Below, in pieces: positions 54,245 through 63,510 of a stretch of DNA of 64,000 nt; within the stretch, counting starts at the first letter, position 1, and each line of letters starts with the position of its first letter. The notes under the pieces are model-generated. The model saw only the letters and a program-made list of their open reading frames with translations, had not been told where the DNA came from and ran no database searches. The DNA is from Lentzea pudingi (GTDB lineage Bacteria > Actinomycetota > Actinomycetes > Mycobacteriales > Pseudonocardiaceae). The position numbers and the translations under genes are program-made. The stretch spans positions 172,552-236,551 of the forward strand of contig NZ_BMNC01000011.1 of assembly GCF_014646255.1 (NCBI RefSeq). The letters are read 5' to 3'.

Positions 54245-55309
54245 GTGGAACTGGTGAAAGCGGTCGACGCGCTCTGGCAGCGCGGCTGGCTGCCGTACGA
54301 CGTGCGCGAGATGGTGGCGCGTTCGCTCGATGAGTCCGCCACCTCTCTCGTGGTGGACGTGATCGCTTTGTCCTGTTCGCCGCATGCCCCGGAGACGGTG
54401 CATCCGCGGTGGAGAGGGCAGCTGGACGAGATCGGCGCCTCCGTGTGGTGGGAGGGGGAGCTGCTGGAGGCGTGGGCGACGCGGCACATCGAGACGCTGT
54501 CGTACGCGAACCGCACGGCCGCTGAGCTGCTGAAGTTCCTCGGGCGGATGCCCTCGGTGCCGCAGATCCTGCCGTTGCCGGGCGACGTGCTGATGGCGGC
54601 CGTGCGCGCGGGGCTCGACCCGAAGGTGCTCAACCGGGTGCGCGGGCTGCTCGCGAAGGCCGAGTCGACGGCGTTCCCCGAGGAGGCCGAGGCGCTGTCG
54701 GCCAAGGCGCAGGAGCTGATGAACCGGCACGCGCTGGAGCGGGCGATGCTCGACGCGGACCTGCCGGCCGAGGCGACGTCGCGGCGGTTGTGGCTCGACA
54801 AGAGCTACTTCAAGGAGAAGGCGCAGCTCGTGCACGTGGTGTCGGAGGCGTTCCGGTCGCGTGCGGTGGCTTACGACGGGTTCGGGTTCGTCGCGCTGGT
54901 GGGCGACGAGGTGGACTTGGAGAGCGTGGAGCTGCTGTCGACGTCTCTGCTCGTGCAGGCGACACGGGCGATGGTCGCCGTCGGCGGGAAGGCCGGCAAG
55001 GGCAGCGAGGCGCGCTCACGGCCGTTCCGGAAGTCGTTCCTCGTGGCCTACGCGTCGCGGATCGGGGAGCGGCTGGAGGCCATGGCCGCCGTGCCTGTTC
55101 CGCCCGACGACCCGATCGTGTCGGACGAGCGGTTGCTGCCGGTGCTGGCGGACCGAAAGAAGGCCGTGGACACGTTGTTCGAGGAGATGTTCACGCGCAC
55201 GAAGACCTCCCGCGTGACGGTGCGTTCCGCCGCCGGGTGGGGTGCGGGCCGCAGGGCGGCGGACGCGGCCGACATCGGCACAGGCCGCAGCGCCGTCACC
55301 TCGGGCTAG
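54245..55309 (+). CDS. DUF2786 domain protein
   Basis: 354 residues. The DUF2786 helical segment (RVRGLLAKAESTAFPEEAEALSAKAQELMNRHAL, about 122-160) lies in the middle, with an N-terminal helical domain (KAVDALWQRGWLPYDVREMVARSLDESA) and a C-terminal part of unknown fold. DUF2786 proteins occur widely in actinobacteria and phages without a defined role. The GTG at 54245 begins VELVKAVDALW. It is divergent from the FolP2-like gene, with 62 bp between the starts. It is followed by a long imperfect hairpin. Confidence 0.78.
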   Translation: MELVKAVDALWQRGWLPYDVREMVARSLDESATSLVVDVIALSCSPHAPETVHPRWRGQLDEIGASVWWEGELLEAWATRHIETLSYANRTAAELLKFLGRMPSVPQILPLPGDVLMAAVRAGLDPKVLNRVRGLLAKAESTAFPEEAEALSAKAQELMNRHALERAMLDADLPAEATSRRLWLDKSYFKEKAQLVHVVSEAFRSRAVAYDGFGFVALVGDEVDLESVELLSTSLLVQATRAMVAVGGKAGKGSEARSRPFRKSFLVAYASRIGERLEAMAAVPVPPDDPIVSDERLLPVLADRKKAVDTLFEEMFTRTKTSRVTVRSAAGWGAGRRAADAADIGTGRSAVTSG

Positions 55310-55313
55310 CGGC

Positions 55314-55391
55314 GTGGCTCAGAACGCCGCCGTGTTCGTGGTCAGACGGGTGTCTGCTGAGCGCGGACACGCCGCCGACGTTCTGAGTCAC
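55314..55391. repeat. long imperfect inverted repeat downstream of the DUF2786 gene
   Basis: Outer arms 55314-55326 and 55379-55391 pair at 12 of 13 positions, and the inner arms continue with several further paired stretches (GTGTTCG-type against CGGACAC-type). The whole would fold as a 78-base hairpin just after the gene. A terminator is the simplest reading. Confidence 0.55.
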
Positions 55392-55495
55392 ACCACCAGC
55401 TGGGCCACCCCTTCGAGTGAACTCCCCGCATCACAACGACCTCCAGGCCCCCAACCGCGGAAAAACCGTCAGACCCCCTCCCTAACGTCCCTCCC

Positions 55496-55978
55496 ATGAC
55501 ATCCACCTTCCACAACGAGATCAAGCTCGGCGAGGTCCACTACCGGCTGAGCGCGACGACCGACTCCGACGAATCGATGGTGCTCGACCTGCTCGGCTCA
55601 CTCGAGTCGGGCGAGGTGATCGCGGACGGCCGTCTCCGCCTGCCGGTAGAGGGCGGCGTCACGATCGGCAAGCTGCTCGCGCGAGTCCTGAGCGCCCACA
55701 CGCGCCTGCGCACCCGCCCGGCCCGCCACGCCAACGCCAACCAGCCCTGGACCGAAGCCCTCGACACCGACCTGCGCACCGCCTGGCTCACCCGGTCTGC
55801 TCACGACTCGCCGGCGCTGATCAGGTCCCTGGCCGACGAGATGGAACGCTCCCCCACCGCCATCCGGGCCCGTCTGGCGCGGGTGGGCTGCGACCCGGAC
55901 GTACCGGGCCGCGAACTGTCCGAGGCAGCCGCCGTGCTGCTAGGGGGAAAGTCAGGGCCCACTCAGGGAAAGACCTGA
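55496..55978 (+). CDS. hypothetical protein
   Basis: 160 residues, not recognised. The N-terminal part is beta-rich (STFHNEIKLGEVHYRLSATT); the C-terminal half (PALIRSLADEMERSPTAIRARLARVGCDPDVPGRELSEAA) looks like a helix-turn-helix of the SANT/Myb-like or sigma-region-4-like sort. The middle has a basic loop RLRTRPARHANANQPWTEALD, possibly for nucleic-acid binding. The ATG at 55496 starts just after a CCCTCCC run. DNA binding is inference. Confidence 0.65.
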   Translation: MTSTFHNEIKLGEVHYRLSATTDSDESMVLDLLGSLESGEVIADGRLRLPVEGGVTIGKLLARVLSAHTRLRTRPARHANANQPWTEALDTDLRTAWLTRSAHDSPALIRSLADEMERSPTAIRARLARVGCDPDVPGRELSEAAAVLLGGKSGPTQGKT

Positions 55979-56040
55979 TTCGCGCTGTCCCGCCCCAGCA
56001 GATCCTGGAGTAGCACACACCAGAATCTCAGGGGGCATCA

Positions 56041-56313
56041 GTGGAAATCGAGGGCTTGTTCACCGCGCTGCTCTTCGGAGCCGTCATCGGCGGCCTCGGC
56101 CGGCTGGTGATCCCGGGCAAACAACACATCTCACTGCTGGCGACCATCCTCGTGGGCATCGCGGCCGCCCTCGTGGGCACAGCGGCAGCCACAGTCCTGG
56201 GCGTGGCGAACACGTCAGGCATCGACTGGATCGAACTGGCCCTCCAGGTAGGCCTCGCCGGCGCCGGCGTGACCGTCCTCGCCAACCGCTCCAAGCAGAA
56301 ACTCCCCCACTGA
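56041..56313 (+). CDS. GlsB/YeaQ/YmgE (transglycosylase-associated) family membrane protein
   Basis: 90 residues with three hydrophobic segments (about 7-25, 32-55, 63-80) and the Gly-rich first segment LFGAVIGGLGRLVIPGKQ characteristic of the UPF0410/YeaQ family, small stress-associated membrane proteins of unknown mechanism. The GTG at 56041 has AGGGGG with 6-base spacing. It stands alone. Confidence 0.85.
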   Translation: MEIEGLFTALLFGAVIGGLGRLVIPGKQHISLLATILVGIAAALVGTAAATVLGVANTSGIDWIELALQVGLAGAGVTVLANRSKQKLPH

Positions 56314-57177
56314 CCCTCGACGCGGGCCACCCGCGCCGCCGACCCGAGCCGCCCAGCCCTCCGAGCGCACCCAAGCCACCGCGCCCGGACCGCCAGGCAC
56401 CCAACGGGTCCGGCGGCCACCGCCCCGGACAGCGCCTCCAGCCAACGCCTCCAGACAGCGCCGCAACCCGCTGCCCCGCAACGGTCATCCCCGGCTGCCG
56501 CACAACGCCGACAGCCAAAACCGGCCCGCCGCTGTCCCAGATCCGAGCCACGCTGCCTCGCGCGCTCCCACGCGCCCGAACCCCAGCGCCCCAACGGATC
56601 CAGCGGCGGACGAACGCACCCGCGCCCGCTGGTTCGAAGAGGACCAACGGCCTCAGAACACGCCCATCCACCCCAACTCCCTCCAGGAAGCTGGCAGCCC
56701 ACACGCATCCCCTCATCTCTGCTCGACGAGTCGGGCGACCTCCCGCCGGGTCTGCACCTCCCGCCGGGTCTGCGGCTCCCACCTGTCCGCGGCTCACACC
56801 GGATCTGCGGCTCACACCGGGTCCGCAGCTCCGCCGGGTCCGCAACTCCGCCAGGTCCGCAGCTCCGCCAGGTCCGCGGCTCCCACCAGGTCCGCGGCTC
56901 ACACCGGGTCCGCAGCTCCGCCGGTTCGCAGCTCCGCCAGGTCCGCGGCTCCCACCAGGTCCGCGGCTCCCACCAGGCCCGCACCTCCCACCAGGCCCGC
57001 GACTCCCACCGAGTCTGCGGCTCGCCCCCATGCCCGGTTACCAAGGCACAACCTCGTCCCCCGAACGGCCAAGCGACCCTCCCCGCGGAAAGGAGCCCAA
57101 CCAGGGCCGTCTCCACCCCCACCACAGCCCATCCCCGCACCTCGGCCAATCCCGCTGCAGCGGAACCCCGGCCGAGC
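56314..57177. other. gene-free interval containing a minisatellite
   Basis: No convincing gene in these 864 bp. Long frames exist on the minus strand, but they run through low-complexity Pro/Arg/Gly codons and keep open only because stop codons are rare in this composition. The left part (56330-56740) is C-rich with no structure I can name; the right part carries the tandem repeats described separately. Confidence 0.7.
56746..57023. repeat. degenerate tandem repeat, 17-18 bp unit, about 16 copies
   Basis: Head-to-tail copies of a unit close to CCAGGTCCGCGGCTCCCA, with variants such as CCGGGTCCGCAGCTCCG and CCGGATCTGCGGCTCACA. Copies are 16, 17 or 18 bp, so the reading frame shifts between copies and the array is unlikely to be coding. 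Confidence 0.85.
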
Positions 57178-58005
57178 TCAGTCGGCGGGCTTCAGCGACA
57201 GGTAGGCCGGGCGCAACACCTCGGCCAGCGACGTCCGGCCCACGGTGATGGGCACGCCGTCCAACTGGTCGAGCACCGCGTCCGTCCGCACCACGGCCGT
57301 GGGATCGCCGAAGCTGAGGTTCGACGTCGTCTGCCTCTGCCAGAAGGTGTCCAGGCACCTTGTCAGCGGCGGCGCCTCCTCACGGACCACCGCCGCACGT
57401 GTAGTGCCGCGCAGCATGCGGAGGCGTTCGAGCAGGTCCTCACGGCTGCGGCCACGCCAGGCGAGGATCTCGAACGGGTCCTTGTCGAACGACTCAGCGA
57501 GGAGGTAGCAGGTGGCGGCGAGGTGCTTGCACGGCACCTCCCAGTCCGGGCAGCTGCAGTCCATCGTCAGCTCGCGCTGCGTCGCGGGGAAGAGCTGCAG
57601 TCCCAGCGAGGCGAACAGCGTCTCGATGTCCGGCGGCATCTCACCGGCGAGCAGTTTCGCGGCGTACAGGGCTTTGCCGGCCAGCGCGTGCTCGATGCGC
57701 TGCCATTCCTGGCCCGTGAACGACTTGATGGCGATCCGCGTCTTGTACGGCGTGGGGCGCGAGCCCTGCACCAGCGCGATCACCATGCTCGTGGACAGAG
57801 ACAACGACAACACCTGGCCCTGGCGCGCGTAGTTGCGGCCGCGGGTCAGCCGGCCGCCCATGCCGAACGACTCCAGCACCTCGATGAACCGGCGCGACCA
57901 CCAGGTGGCGCCGATGTCGCCGCGCTTGCTCACCGCCTTGATCCCGTTGTCCACCTTGATGGTCTTGCCGTAGCGGGAACGTTCGCCGGACCAGTGCTCA
58001 CTCAC
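57178..58005 (-). CDS. SWIM zinc-finger protein
   Basis: 275 residues. A SWIM zinc finger CSCPDWEVPCKH lies near residues 150-161, with the CxC...CxH ligands intact. SWIM fingers bind DNA or proteins and are frequently paired with SNF2 helicases, as here: the gene overlaps the helicase stop by 8 bp. It probably acts as a partner or targeting subunit. The ATG at 58005 starts MSEHWSGERSRYG. The C-terminal third (about 200-275) is not recognised. Confidence 0.88.
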   Translation of the reverse strand: MSEHWSGERSRYGKTIKVDNGIKAVSKRGDIGATWWSRRFIEVLESFGMGGRLTRGRNYARQGQVLSLSLSTSMVIALVQGSRPTPYKTRIAIKSFTGQEWQRIEHALAGKALYAAKLLAGEMPPDIETLFASLGLQLFPATQRELTMDCSCPDWEVPCKHLAATCYLLAESFDKDPFEILAWRGRSREDLLERLRMLRGTTRAAVVREEAPPLTRCLDTFWQRQTTSNLSFGDPTAVVRTDAVLDQLDGVPITVGRTSLAEVLRPAYLSLKPAD

Positions 58006-60976
58006 CGATGGCCTCCCCGGACAAGGTCAGCAGGTCGCGCAACTGCGCGGTGGACAGTTCGGTGAGCCAGTGCTCACCAGCACCGACCACCAGCTGGGCC
58101 AGGGCGCGCTTCTCCTCGATCATGGCGTCGATGCGCTCCTCCAGCGTGCCGACGCAGACGAACTTGCGCACCTGCACGTTGCGGCGCTGGCCGATCCGGA
58201 AGGCGCGGTCGGTCGCCTGGTCCTCGACCGCCGGGTTCCACCAGCGGTCCAGGTGGATCACGTGGTTGGCGGCGGTGAGGTTGAGGCCGGTGCCGCCTGC
58301 CTTGAGCGACAACAGGAACAGCGACGGTCCCTTGCGGTCCTGGAAGCGCTCGACCATTCGGTCGCGGGACGCCTTGCTGGTGCCTCCGTGCAGGAACATC
58401 ACCTCGGTGTCGAAGCGCGCGGCCAGGTACGGCACGAGCATGCTGCCGAACTCGGTGAACTGGGTGAAGCACAACGCCTTGTCGCCTTCGGCGAGCACTT
58501 CCTCCAGCACCTCCTCGAGGCGCGCGAGCTTGCCGGAGCGGCCGGCGACACGGGAGCCGTCGCTCAGGAAGTGGGCCGGGTGGTTGCAGACCTGCTTGAG
58601 CTTCGACATGGTCGCGAGCACGAGTCCCCGGCGCTCGATCCCCTCGTCGGCTTCCTCGATCTTCTCCAGCATGTCGTTCACGACAGCCTGGTAGAGCGAG
58701 GCCTGCTCGGCCGTGAGGTTGCAGAGCTGGCGCATCTCGACCTTGTCTGGCAGATCGCTGATGATGCGCGGGTCGGTCTTCACGCGGCGCAGCACGAACG
58801 GGTTCGTGATCTTGCGCAGGCGGGCGGCGGCGTCCTGGTCGTTGTGGCGCTCCACCGGGACGGCGAAGCGGGCGCGGAACGTGTTGACCGTGCCGAGCAC
58901 GCCGGGGTTGGCGAAGTCCATGATCGACCACAGCTCGGCGAGGCGGTTCTCGACGGGCGTGCCGGTCAGCGCGACGCGGTGGCGTGCCTTGAGCTGCCGC
59001 ACAGCCTGCGACTGACGGGTCGCGCTGTTCTTGATGTTCTGCGCCTCGTCGAGCACCACGCGGTCGAAGGTGAGGTCGCTCAACGCGTCGGCGTCGCGCG
59101 CGGCCAGCGCGTAAGTGGTGAGCACGAGGTCGTTGCTCTCCACGGCTTCGCGCAGCGCCTCACCGTTCAGGCGGTCCGCGCCGTGGTGCACGTGCACCTT
59201 CAGCTCCGGCGTGAACCGCGCCGCCTCGCGCTGCCAGTTGCCGACGACCGACATCGGGCAGATCAGCAACGTGGGCGGCCTCTTGCCGTGCGCGCGGTTC
59301 AACGCCTCCAACGCCAGCAGCTGAACGGTCTTGCCGAGGCCCATGTCGTCGGCGAGGCACGCGCCCAGACCGATCTTGTCGAGGAACGCGAGCCACGCCA
59401 GGCCGCGCTGCTGGTAGGGACGCAGCTGAGCGAGGAAGCTCTGCGGCGGCTCGACGGGTTCGAGCTGCTCGTCGGCCTTGCCGGACAACAGGTCGCCGAG
59501 CCAGCCGTCGGCCTCGACGGACGTCAGCGGGAGCGGGAGGCTCTCGTCCTCCTCAGTGAGTCCACTGTGGAGCATCACCTCGGCGGCGGTCATCTGGCCG
59601 CCGCCGCGCTTGAGGAACGCGAGCCCCGCGGCGAGCCGCTTCTGGTCGACCTGCACCCACTGGCCGCGCACCTTGACCAGCGGCACCTTCGCCCTGGCCA
59701 GTTCGGCGAGCTCGGCGTCGGTCAGCGTGTCCTCGCCGAGGGCGAGCTCCCACTTGTAGTCCACGATGGACTTCAAGCCGATCTCGCTCTCCTTGGCGAC
59801 GGTCCCGGCGGTGCCACGGCTCTTCGTCGTGAGCTTCAGGCCGAGCTTCGTCGTCTGCTGCCACCACGACGGCAGCAGCACGCCGAACCCGGCCTGCGCC
59901 AGCACGGGGGCCGCGGTCAGGAACCGGTACGCGCCCTCCGCGTCGACCTCCATCTCGGCGGGGTGCGAGCCGCGCAACGCCTCGTCCAGGTCGGGGTGCA
60001 GCTTGCTCGCGCGGCCGAGGTCGGCCAGCAGATGCTCCTGCGGGGCCGGGATCCACCGCCGCAGCACACCGTCGTCCGCGAACCAGACCTGCTGTGCGGG
60101 AACGAGAACACTCGGCTCGTCGACGGCCTGGAGCAGGAACTCGACCGCCCACTCGTCGTCCTTGCGCTGCTCGGGCGAGCGCAGCCGGAAGCAGGTGCGC
60201 ACGGGGCTCTCGTTGCCCGCGCTGTCACGCCAGCGGTCCAGCTGCTCGCGCAGTTCGTAGAGCTCTACGGGGTCCGCGTCGAACGCGGGCTCGCCGGTGA
60301 GCGCGTCGAGCCAGGCTTCCGCCGTCGTCACGGGGCCTCGTCGCGCCGGTGCGAGAGCCATGCCGTTCAACCTGCTGCGCACCTGCTCGTCGACCGCGGT
60401 CGTGAGCGCCGCGCGCACGAGTTCGGCCGGCTCGCTGACGATCTCCTCGCACCGGCAGGCGGGCGGCATCGCGGTCTGCAGCGCCGCGAACCGCGCCGAG
60501 TCCGTCCCCGACAGCACCGGCGTCCACCGCGCGACGGCCCGCTCCGGCGCTACCGAGGGCAATACGCGGCCCCGGTCGACCAGGTCGGCGGCGAACGCGG
60601 CCACGTCGAACACGAACCGCGCGGAGTCGCTCAGCCGCACCTCGGCACCGCGTTCCGGGGCGCCGTCGAGGCGAATCGTGGGCACGCCCCACTGCCGCAG
60701 CGTCACCTTGCCGCGCGGCGCCCGTCCCGCCGTCAGCGGGTCGCGCACCAACTCGGGCGAGGCCATCGGTCCCGACGAGAAGGACGGCAGCAGCAACGTC
60801 CGCGTGGTCGTTTTGTGCGGTTCCTGCCCGACCGCGGCGGCCAGCGACTCAGCGGACGCCGCGAACGGGTGCGGTGCGTCCCGACGGGTGCTCTCGCTGC
60901 GTGCGGGCAGCCCGGAATCCTCGGCCCACAGCGCCAGGACGCCGTCGGTCGTGCACAGGCCATGCAGTACGAGCAC
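57998..60976 (-). CDS. SNF2/HepA-type DEAD/DEAH-box helicase
   Basis: 992 residues. The N-terminal half (about 1-480) matches the large actinobacterial helicase-associated region. The SNF2 ATPase has motif I ADDMGLGKT, motif II DEAQ, motif III ALTGTPVENR, motif V GGTGLNL and motif VI QATDRAFRIGQ. All catalytic motifs are intact. It remodels protein-DNA complexes and may act in repair or transcription stress, as suggested for the related mycobacterial HelZ. It overlaps the SWIM gene by 8 bp and is divergent from the ammonia-lyase-like gene. The start is GTG at 60976. Confidence 0.92.
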   Translation of the reverse strand: MLVLHGLCTTDGVLALWAEDSGLPARSESTRRDAPHPFAASAESLAAAVGQEPHKTTTRTLLLPSFSSGPMASPELVRDPLTAGRAPRGKVTLRQWGVPTIRLDGAPERGAEVRLSDSARFVFDVAAFAADLVDRGRVLPSVAPERAVARWTPVLSGTDSARFAALQTAMPPACRCEEIVSEPAELVRAALTTAVDEQVRSRLNGMALAPARRGPVTTAEAWLDALTGEPAFDADPVELYELREQLDRWRDSAGNESPVRTCFRLRSPEQRKDDEWAVEFLLQAVDEPSVLVPAQQVWFADDGVLRRWIPAPQEHLLADLGRASKLHPDLDEALRGSHPAEMEVDAEGAYRFLTAAPVLAQAGFGVLLPSWWQQTTKLGLKLTTKSRGTAGTVAKESEIGLKSIVDYKWELALGEDTLTDAELAELARAKVPLVKVRGQWVQVDQKRLAAGLAFLKRGGGQMTAAEVMLHSGLTEEDESLPLPLTSVEADGWLGDLLSGKADEQLEPVEPPQSFLAQLRPYQQRGLAWLAFLDKIGLGACLADDMGLGKTVQLLALEALNRAHGKRPPTLLICPMSVVGNWQREAARFTPELKVHVHHGADRLNGEALREAVESNDLVLTTYALAARDADALSDLTFDRVVLDEAQNIKNSATRQSQAVRQLKARHRVALTGTPVENRLAELWSIMDFANPGVLGTVNTFRARFAVPVERHNDQDAAARLRKITNPFVLRRVKTDPRIISDLPDKVEMRQLCNLTAEQASLYQAVVNDMLEKIEEADEGIERRGLVLATMSKLKQVCNHPAHFLSDGSRVAGRSGKLARLEEVLEEVLAEGDKALCFTQFTEFGSMLVPYLAARFDTEVMFLHGGTSKASRDRMVERFQDRKGPSLFLLSLKAGGTGLNLTAANHVIHLDRWWNPAVEDQATDRAFRIGQRRNVQVRKFVCVGTLEERIDAMIEEKRALAQLVVGAGEHWLTELSTAQLRDLLTLSGEAIGE

Positions 60977-61006
60977 CTGTGAACCCTATGTGCTCACATT
61001 GGCGCC

Positions 61007-62473
61007 ATGGTCGAAGACTCCCCTGTCGTGCTGGACGGTCAGTCGCTCAGCGCCGACGACGTGGTGCGCGTCGCGCGTTATCACTCGCCGGTGACCCTCC
61101 ACGCTGATGGCCTCGCACGCCTCGAAGCGTCGTGGGGCGCCAGCCAGCGTCTTGTGGTGCGACGACAGGTGTACGGCCGCACGACCGGCGTCGGCGCGAA
61201 CCGCGACCAGATCATCAGCACGGAGGGATGGGCCGAGCACGGCCTGCGCCTGCTGCGCAGCCACGCGGGCGGACTCGGCGGCATGCTCCCCGAGGAACAG
61301 GTGCGCGCCATGATGGTCGTGCGCCTCAACCAGCTCCTCGCGGGCGGTGCCGGCGTGCGCAGAGCCGTGGCCGACGCCCTGCTGGCCGCGCTGAACAGCA
61401 GCTGCTACCCCGGCGTCCACGAGTACGGCGCCATCGGCACGGGCGACCTCACCGCGTTGGCCGAGACCGGCCTGACCCTGCTCGGCGAGCGCTACTGGCT
61501 CGGCTCCACGCAGACCCCCGACCCGATCGAGCTCGACTCGGGCGACGCGCTGGCGTTGATCAGCAGCAACGCCCTCACCATCGGCATGGCGGGCCTGGCC
61601 TGGCAGGACGCGCACCAGCTCCTGAAGGCCACCCAGGTGGTCGCCGCGCTGTCGTTCCTCGCCGTGGACGGAGCCGTCGAGGCCTACGACGAACGAGTCC
61701 ACCTGGGACGCCCGCACCCCGGCCAGGTCGCCGTCGCCGCCGAGATGCGCCGTCTGATCGGCGAACCCCCGCGCCCGCCCGCGCGCATCCAGGACCCGTT
61801 CGGCTACCGCTGCTTCCCGCAGATCCACGGCCCGGCCGTGGACGCCGCCACCGACCTGGCCCGAGTGCTCGACGTCGAGTTCAACGCGGCCGCCGAGAAC
61901 CCGCTGATCGTCGCCGACCACTTCGGACCGGAAGACGACGCCGCCTACCACCACGGCGCGTTCCACAGCGCGTACCTGGGCCAGGCACTCGACCGGCTGA
62001 GGCTCTCGATGCTGCACACCGGCCACATCTCGACCGCCCGCCTGGCGACCCTCGTCGAACCGAACTTCACCGGCCTGCGCCCGTTCCTCGCCGAGGGCGT
62101 GCCCGGCAGCTCGGGCGTGATGATCCTCGAGTACAGCGCCAACTCCGCGCTGGCCGAGGTCCGCACCCTCGCCGAGCCCGCGAGCATCGGCAACGCCGTC
62201 GTCTCCCGCGGCCAGGAGGAGAACTCGAGCTTCGCGTTCCAGTCCGCGTCCCAGGCCCTGCGCTCCCTCAGCGCGTTCCGCCTGGTCCTGGCCTGCGAGG
62301 TGGTAGCGGCCGTCCGAGCCCTCAGGTTGCGCGGCATCACCCCCGGGACACCGTCACTGCGCGCCGCCTTCGAGGCGGCGCAGTCGAAGCTCAACCCGGA
62401 CATGTCCGACCGCCAGCTCAGCCCCGACGTCGAGGTCGCCTCGGCACTGCTGGACGACTTCGCCTCCTGCTGA
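61007..62473 (+). CDS. aromatic amino acid ammonia-lyase-like protein with altered MIO triad
   Basis: 488 residues, full length for the histidine/phenylalanine ammonia-lyase family. The N-terminal Tyr loop VYGRTTGVG (Tyr56), QDPFGYRC, the LVEPNFTGLRPFL loop and GQEENSS are family landmarks. The MIO-forming triad is normally Ala-Ser-Gly in GASGDL; here residues 144-146 are Gly-Thr-Gly (IGTGDL). Thr in place of Ser should prevent or alter MIO formation. The protein may be a lyase with a modified cofactor, an aminomutase-like or non-catalytic relative. Divergent from the SNF2 helicase; the quinone oxidoreductase follows after 77 bp. Confidence 0.82.
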   Translation: MVEDSPVVLDGQSLSADDVVRVARYHSPVTLHADGLARLEASWGASQRLVVRRQVYGRTTGVGANRDQIISTEGWAEHGLRLLRSHAGGLGGMLPEEQVRAMMVVRLNQLLAGGAGVRRAVADALLAALNSSCYPGVHEYGAIGTGDLTALAETGLTLLGERYWLGSTQTPDPIELDSGDALALISSNALTIGMAGLAWQDAHQLLKATQVVAALSFLAVDGAVEAYDERVHLGRPHPGQVAVAAEMRRLIGEPPRPPARIQDPFGYRCFPQIHGPAVDAATDLARVLDVEFNAAAENPLIVADHFGPEDDAAYHHGAFHSAYLGQALDRLRLSMLHTGHISTARLATLVEPNFTGLRPFLAEGVPGSSGVMILEYSANSALAEVRTLAEPASIGNAVVSRGQEENSSFAFQSASQALRSLSAFRLVLACEVVAAVRALRLRGITPGTPSLRAAFEAAQSKLNPDMSDRQLSPDVEVASALLDDFASC

Positions 62474-62550
62474 AGGTCTTGATCTCCACCAAGCTGGAGC
62501 TTTTACGGTGGGACGCGACCAGTTGGTTCGAGGTGGGGGATGTGGTGGGG

Positions 62551-63510
62551 ATGCGTGCCATCCGAGTGCACGAGTTCGGCGGACCCGAGGTGCTCCGCGA
62601 GGAAGTGGTCCCTGATCCGGTGGCGGGCCCGGGACAGGTGGTGGTGGGTCTGGAGGTCGCCGACGTGATCTTCCTGGACACCCTGCTGCGCAGCGGCTGG
62701 GGCGGCGAGTACTTCCCGCTGACACCGCCGTACGTCCCCGGCGGAGGAGGCGCGGGCCGCGTGCTCGCCACAGGGGAAGACGTGGACCCGGCCTGGCTGG
62801 GCAGGCGCGTCATCGCCCGGGGCGCCGGCGGCTACGCCGAGCAGATCGTCTTCCCCGCCGAGGACATCGTCCCGATCCCGGACACCCTGAGCTCGTCCGT
62901 GGCGGCGGCCATGCTGCACGACGGCGCCACCGCGCTGCTGCTGTCCCGCCGAACGGAGATCAAGAAGGGCGACTGGGTCCTGATCGCGGCAGCGGCGGGC
63001 GGCGCGGGCTCCCTGCTGGTACAGCTCCTGCACGACGCCGGCGCACGAGTCATCGCCGCGGCCCGAGGCGAACGCAAGCTGGCACTGACCCGCGAACTGG
63101 GCGCCGAACTCGCCGTCGACTACTCGCTGGACGGCTGGCAACAGCAGGTCCGCGAGGCGACCGGCGGCATCGACCTCGCCTTCGACGGCGCGGGAGGACC
63201 ACTCGGCAGGGCCACGTTCGAGGTGGTGTCCGCAGGCGGCCGCTTCGTCACCTACGGCTCCTCGGACGGGTTGGCCGACATCGACCCGGAGGAGGCAGCG
63301 CGGCGCCAGGTGCACGTCGACAACGTGCTGGCCGAGGGCGCACCCGAGCCGGCGGTCGTGCGGGAACTCCTCACGGAGGCCCTTTCGCTGGCCGCGCAGG
63401 GGCGGATCCGGCCGGTGATCGGTGCGACCTACCCGCTGGCGGAGGCGGAGAAGGCGCACCGCTCGCTCGAGGAGCGCGCCACTCTCGGCAAGTCGCTGCT
63501 GGTGGTGTGA
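62551..63510 (+). CDS. NADPH:quinone oxidoreductase (zinc-independent MDR family)
   Basis: 319 residues. The N-terminal GroES-like domain starts MRAIRVHEFGGPEVL; the Rossmann motif AAAGGAGSLLVQLL (about 148-161) binds NADPH; catalytic zinc ligands are absent, as in quinone oxidoreductases. The ATG at 62551 is used; GTGs at 62542 and 62545 are also possible. It may be co-transcribed with the lyase-like gene upstream, but a 77-bp gap separates them. Confidence 0.88.
   Translation: MRAIRVHEFGGPEVLREEVVPDPVAGPGQVVVGLEVADVIFLDTLLRSGWGGEYFPLTPPYVPGGGGAGRVLATGEDVDPAWLGRRVIARGAGGYAEQIVFPAEDIVPIPDTLSSSVAAAMLHDGATALLLSRRTEIKKGDWVLIAAAAGGAGSLLVQLLHDAGARVIAAARGERKLALTRELGAELAVDYSLDGWQQQVREATGGIDLAFDGAGGPLGRATFEVVSAGGRFVTYGSSDGLADIDPEEAARRQVHVDNVLAEGAPEPAVVRELLTEALSLAAQGRIRPVIGATYPLAEAEKAHRSLEERATLGKSLLVV

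Noticed and set aside
56028..57149. 373-residue Trp/Arg-rich repetitive frame on the minus strand
   Set aside because: Runs through the minisatellite and antisense to the YeaQ-like gene; repeat units of 16-18 bp would shift a true coding frame.
58070..60982. 970-residue open frame on the plus strand
   Set aside because: Exact antisense shadow of the SNF2 helicase; Arg/Val/Glu/Gly-rich with no domains, a normal effect of very high GC.
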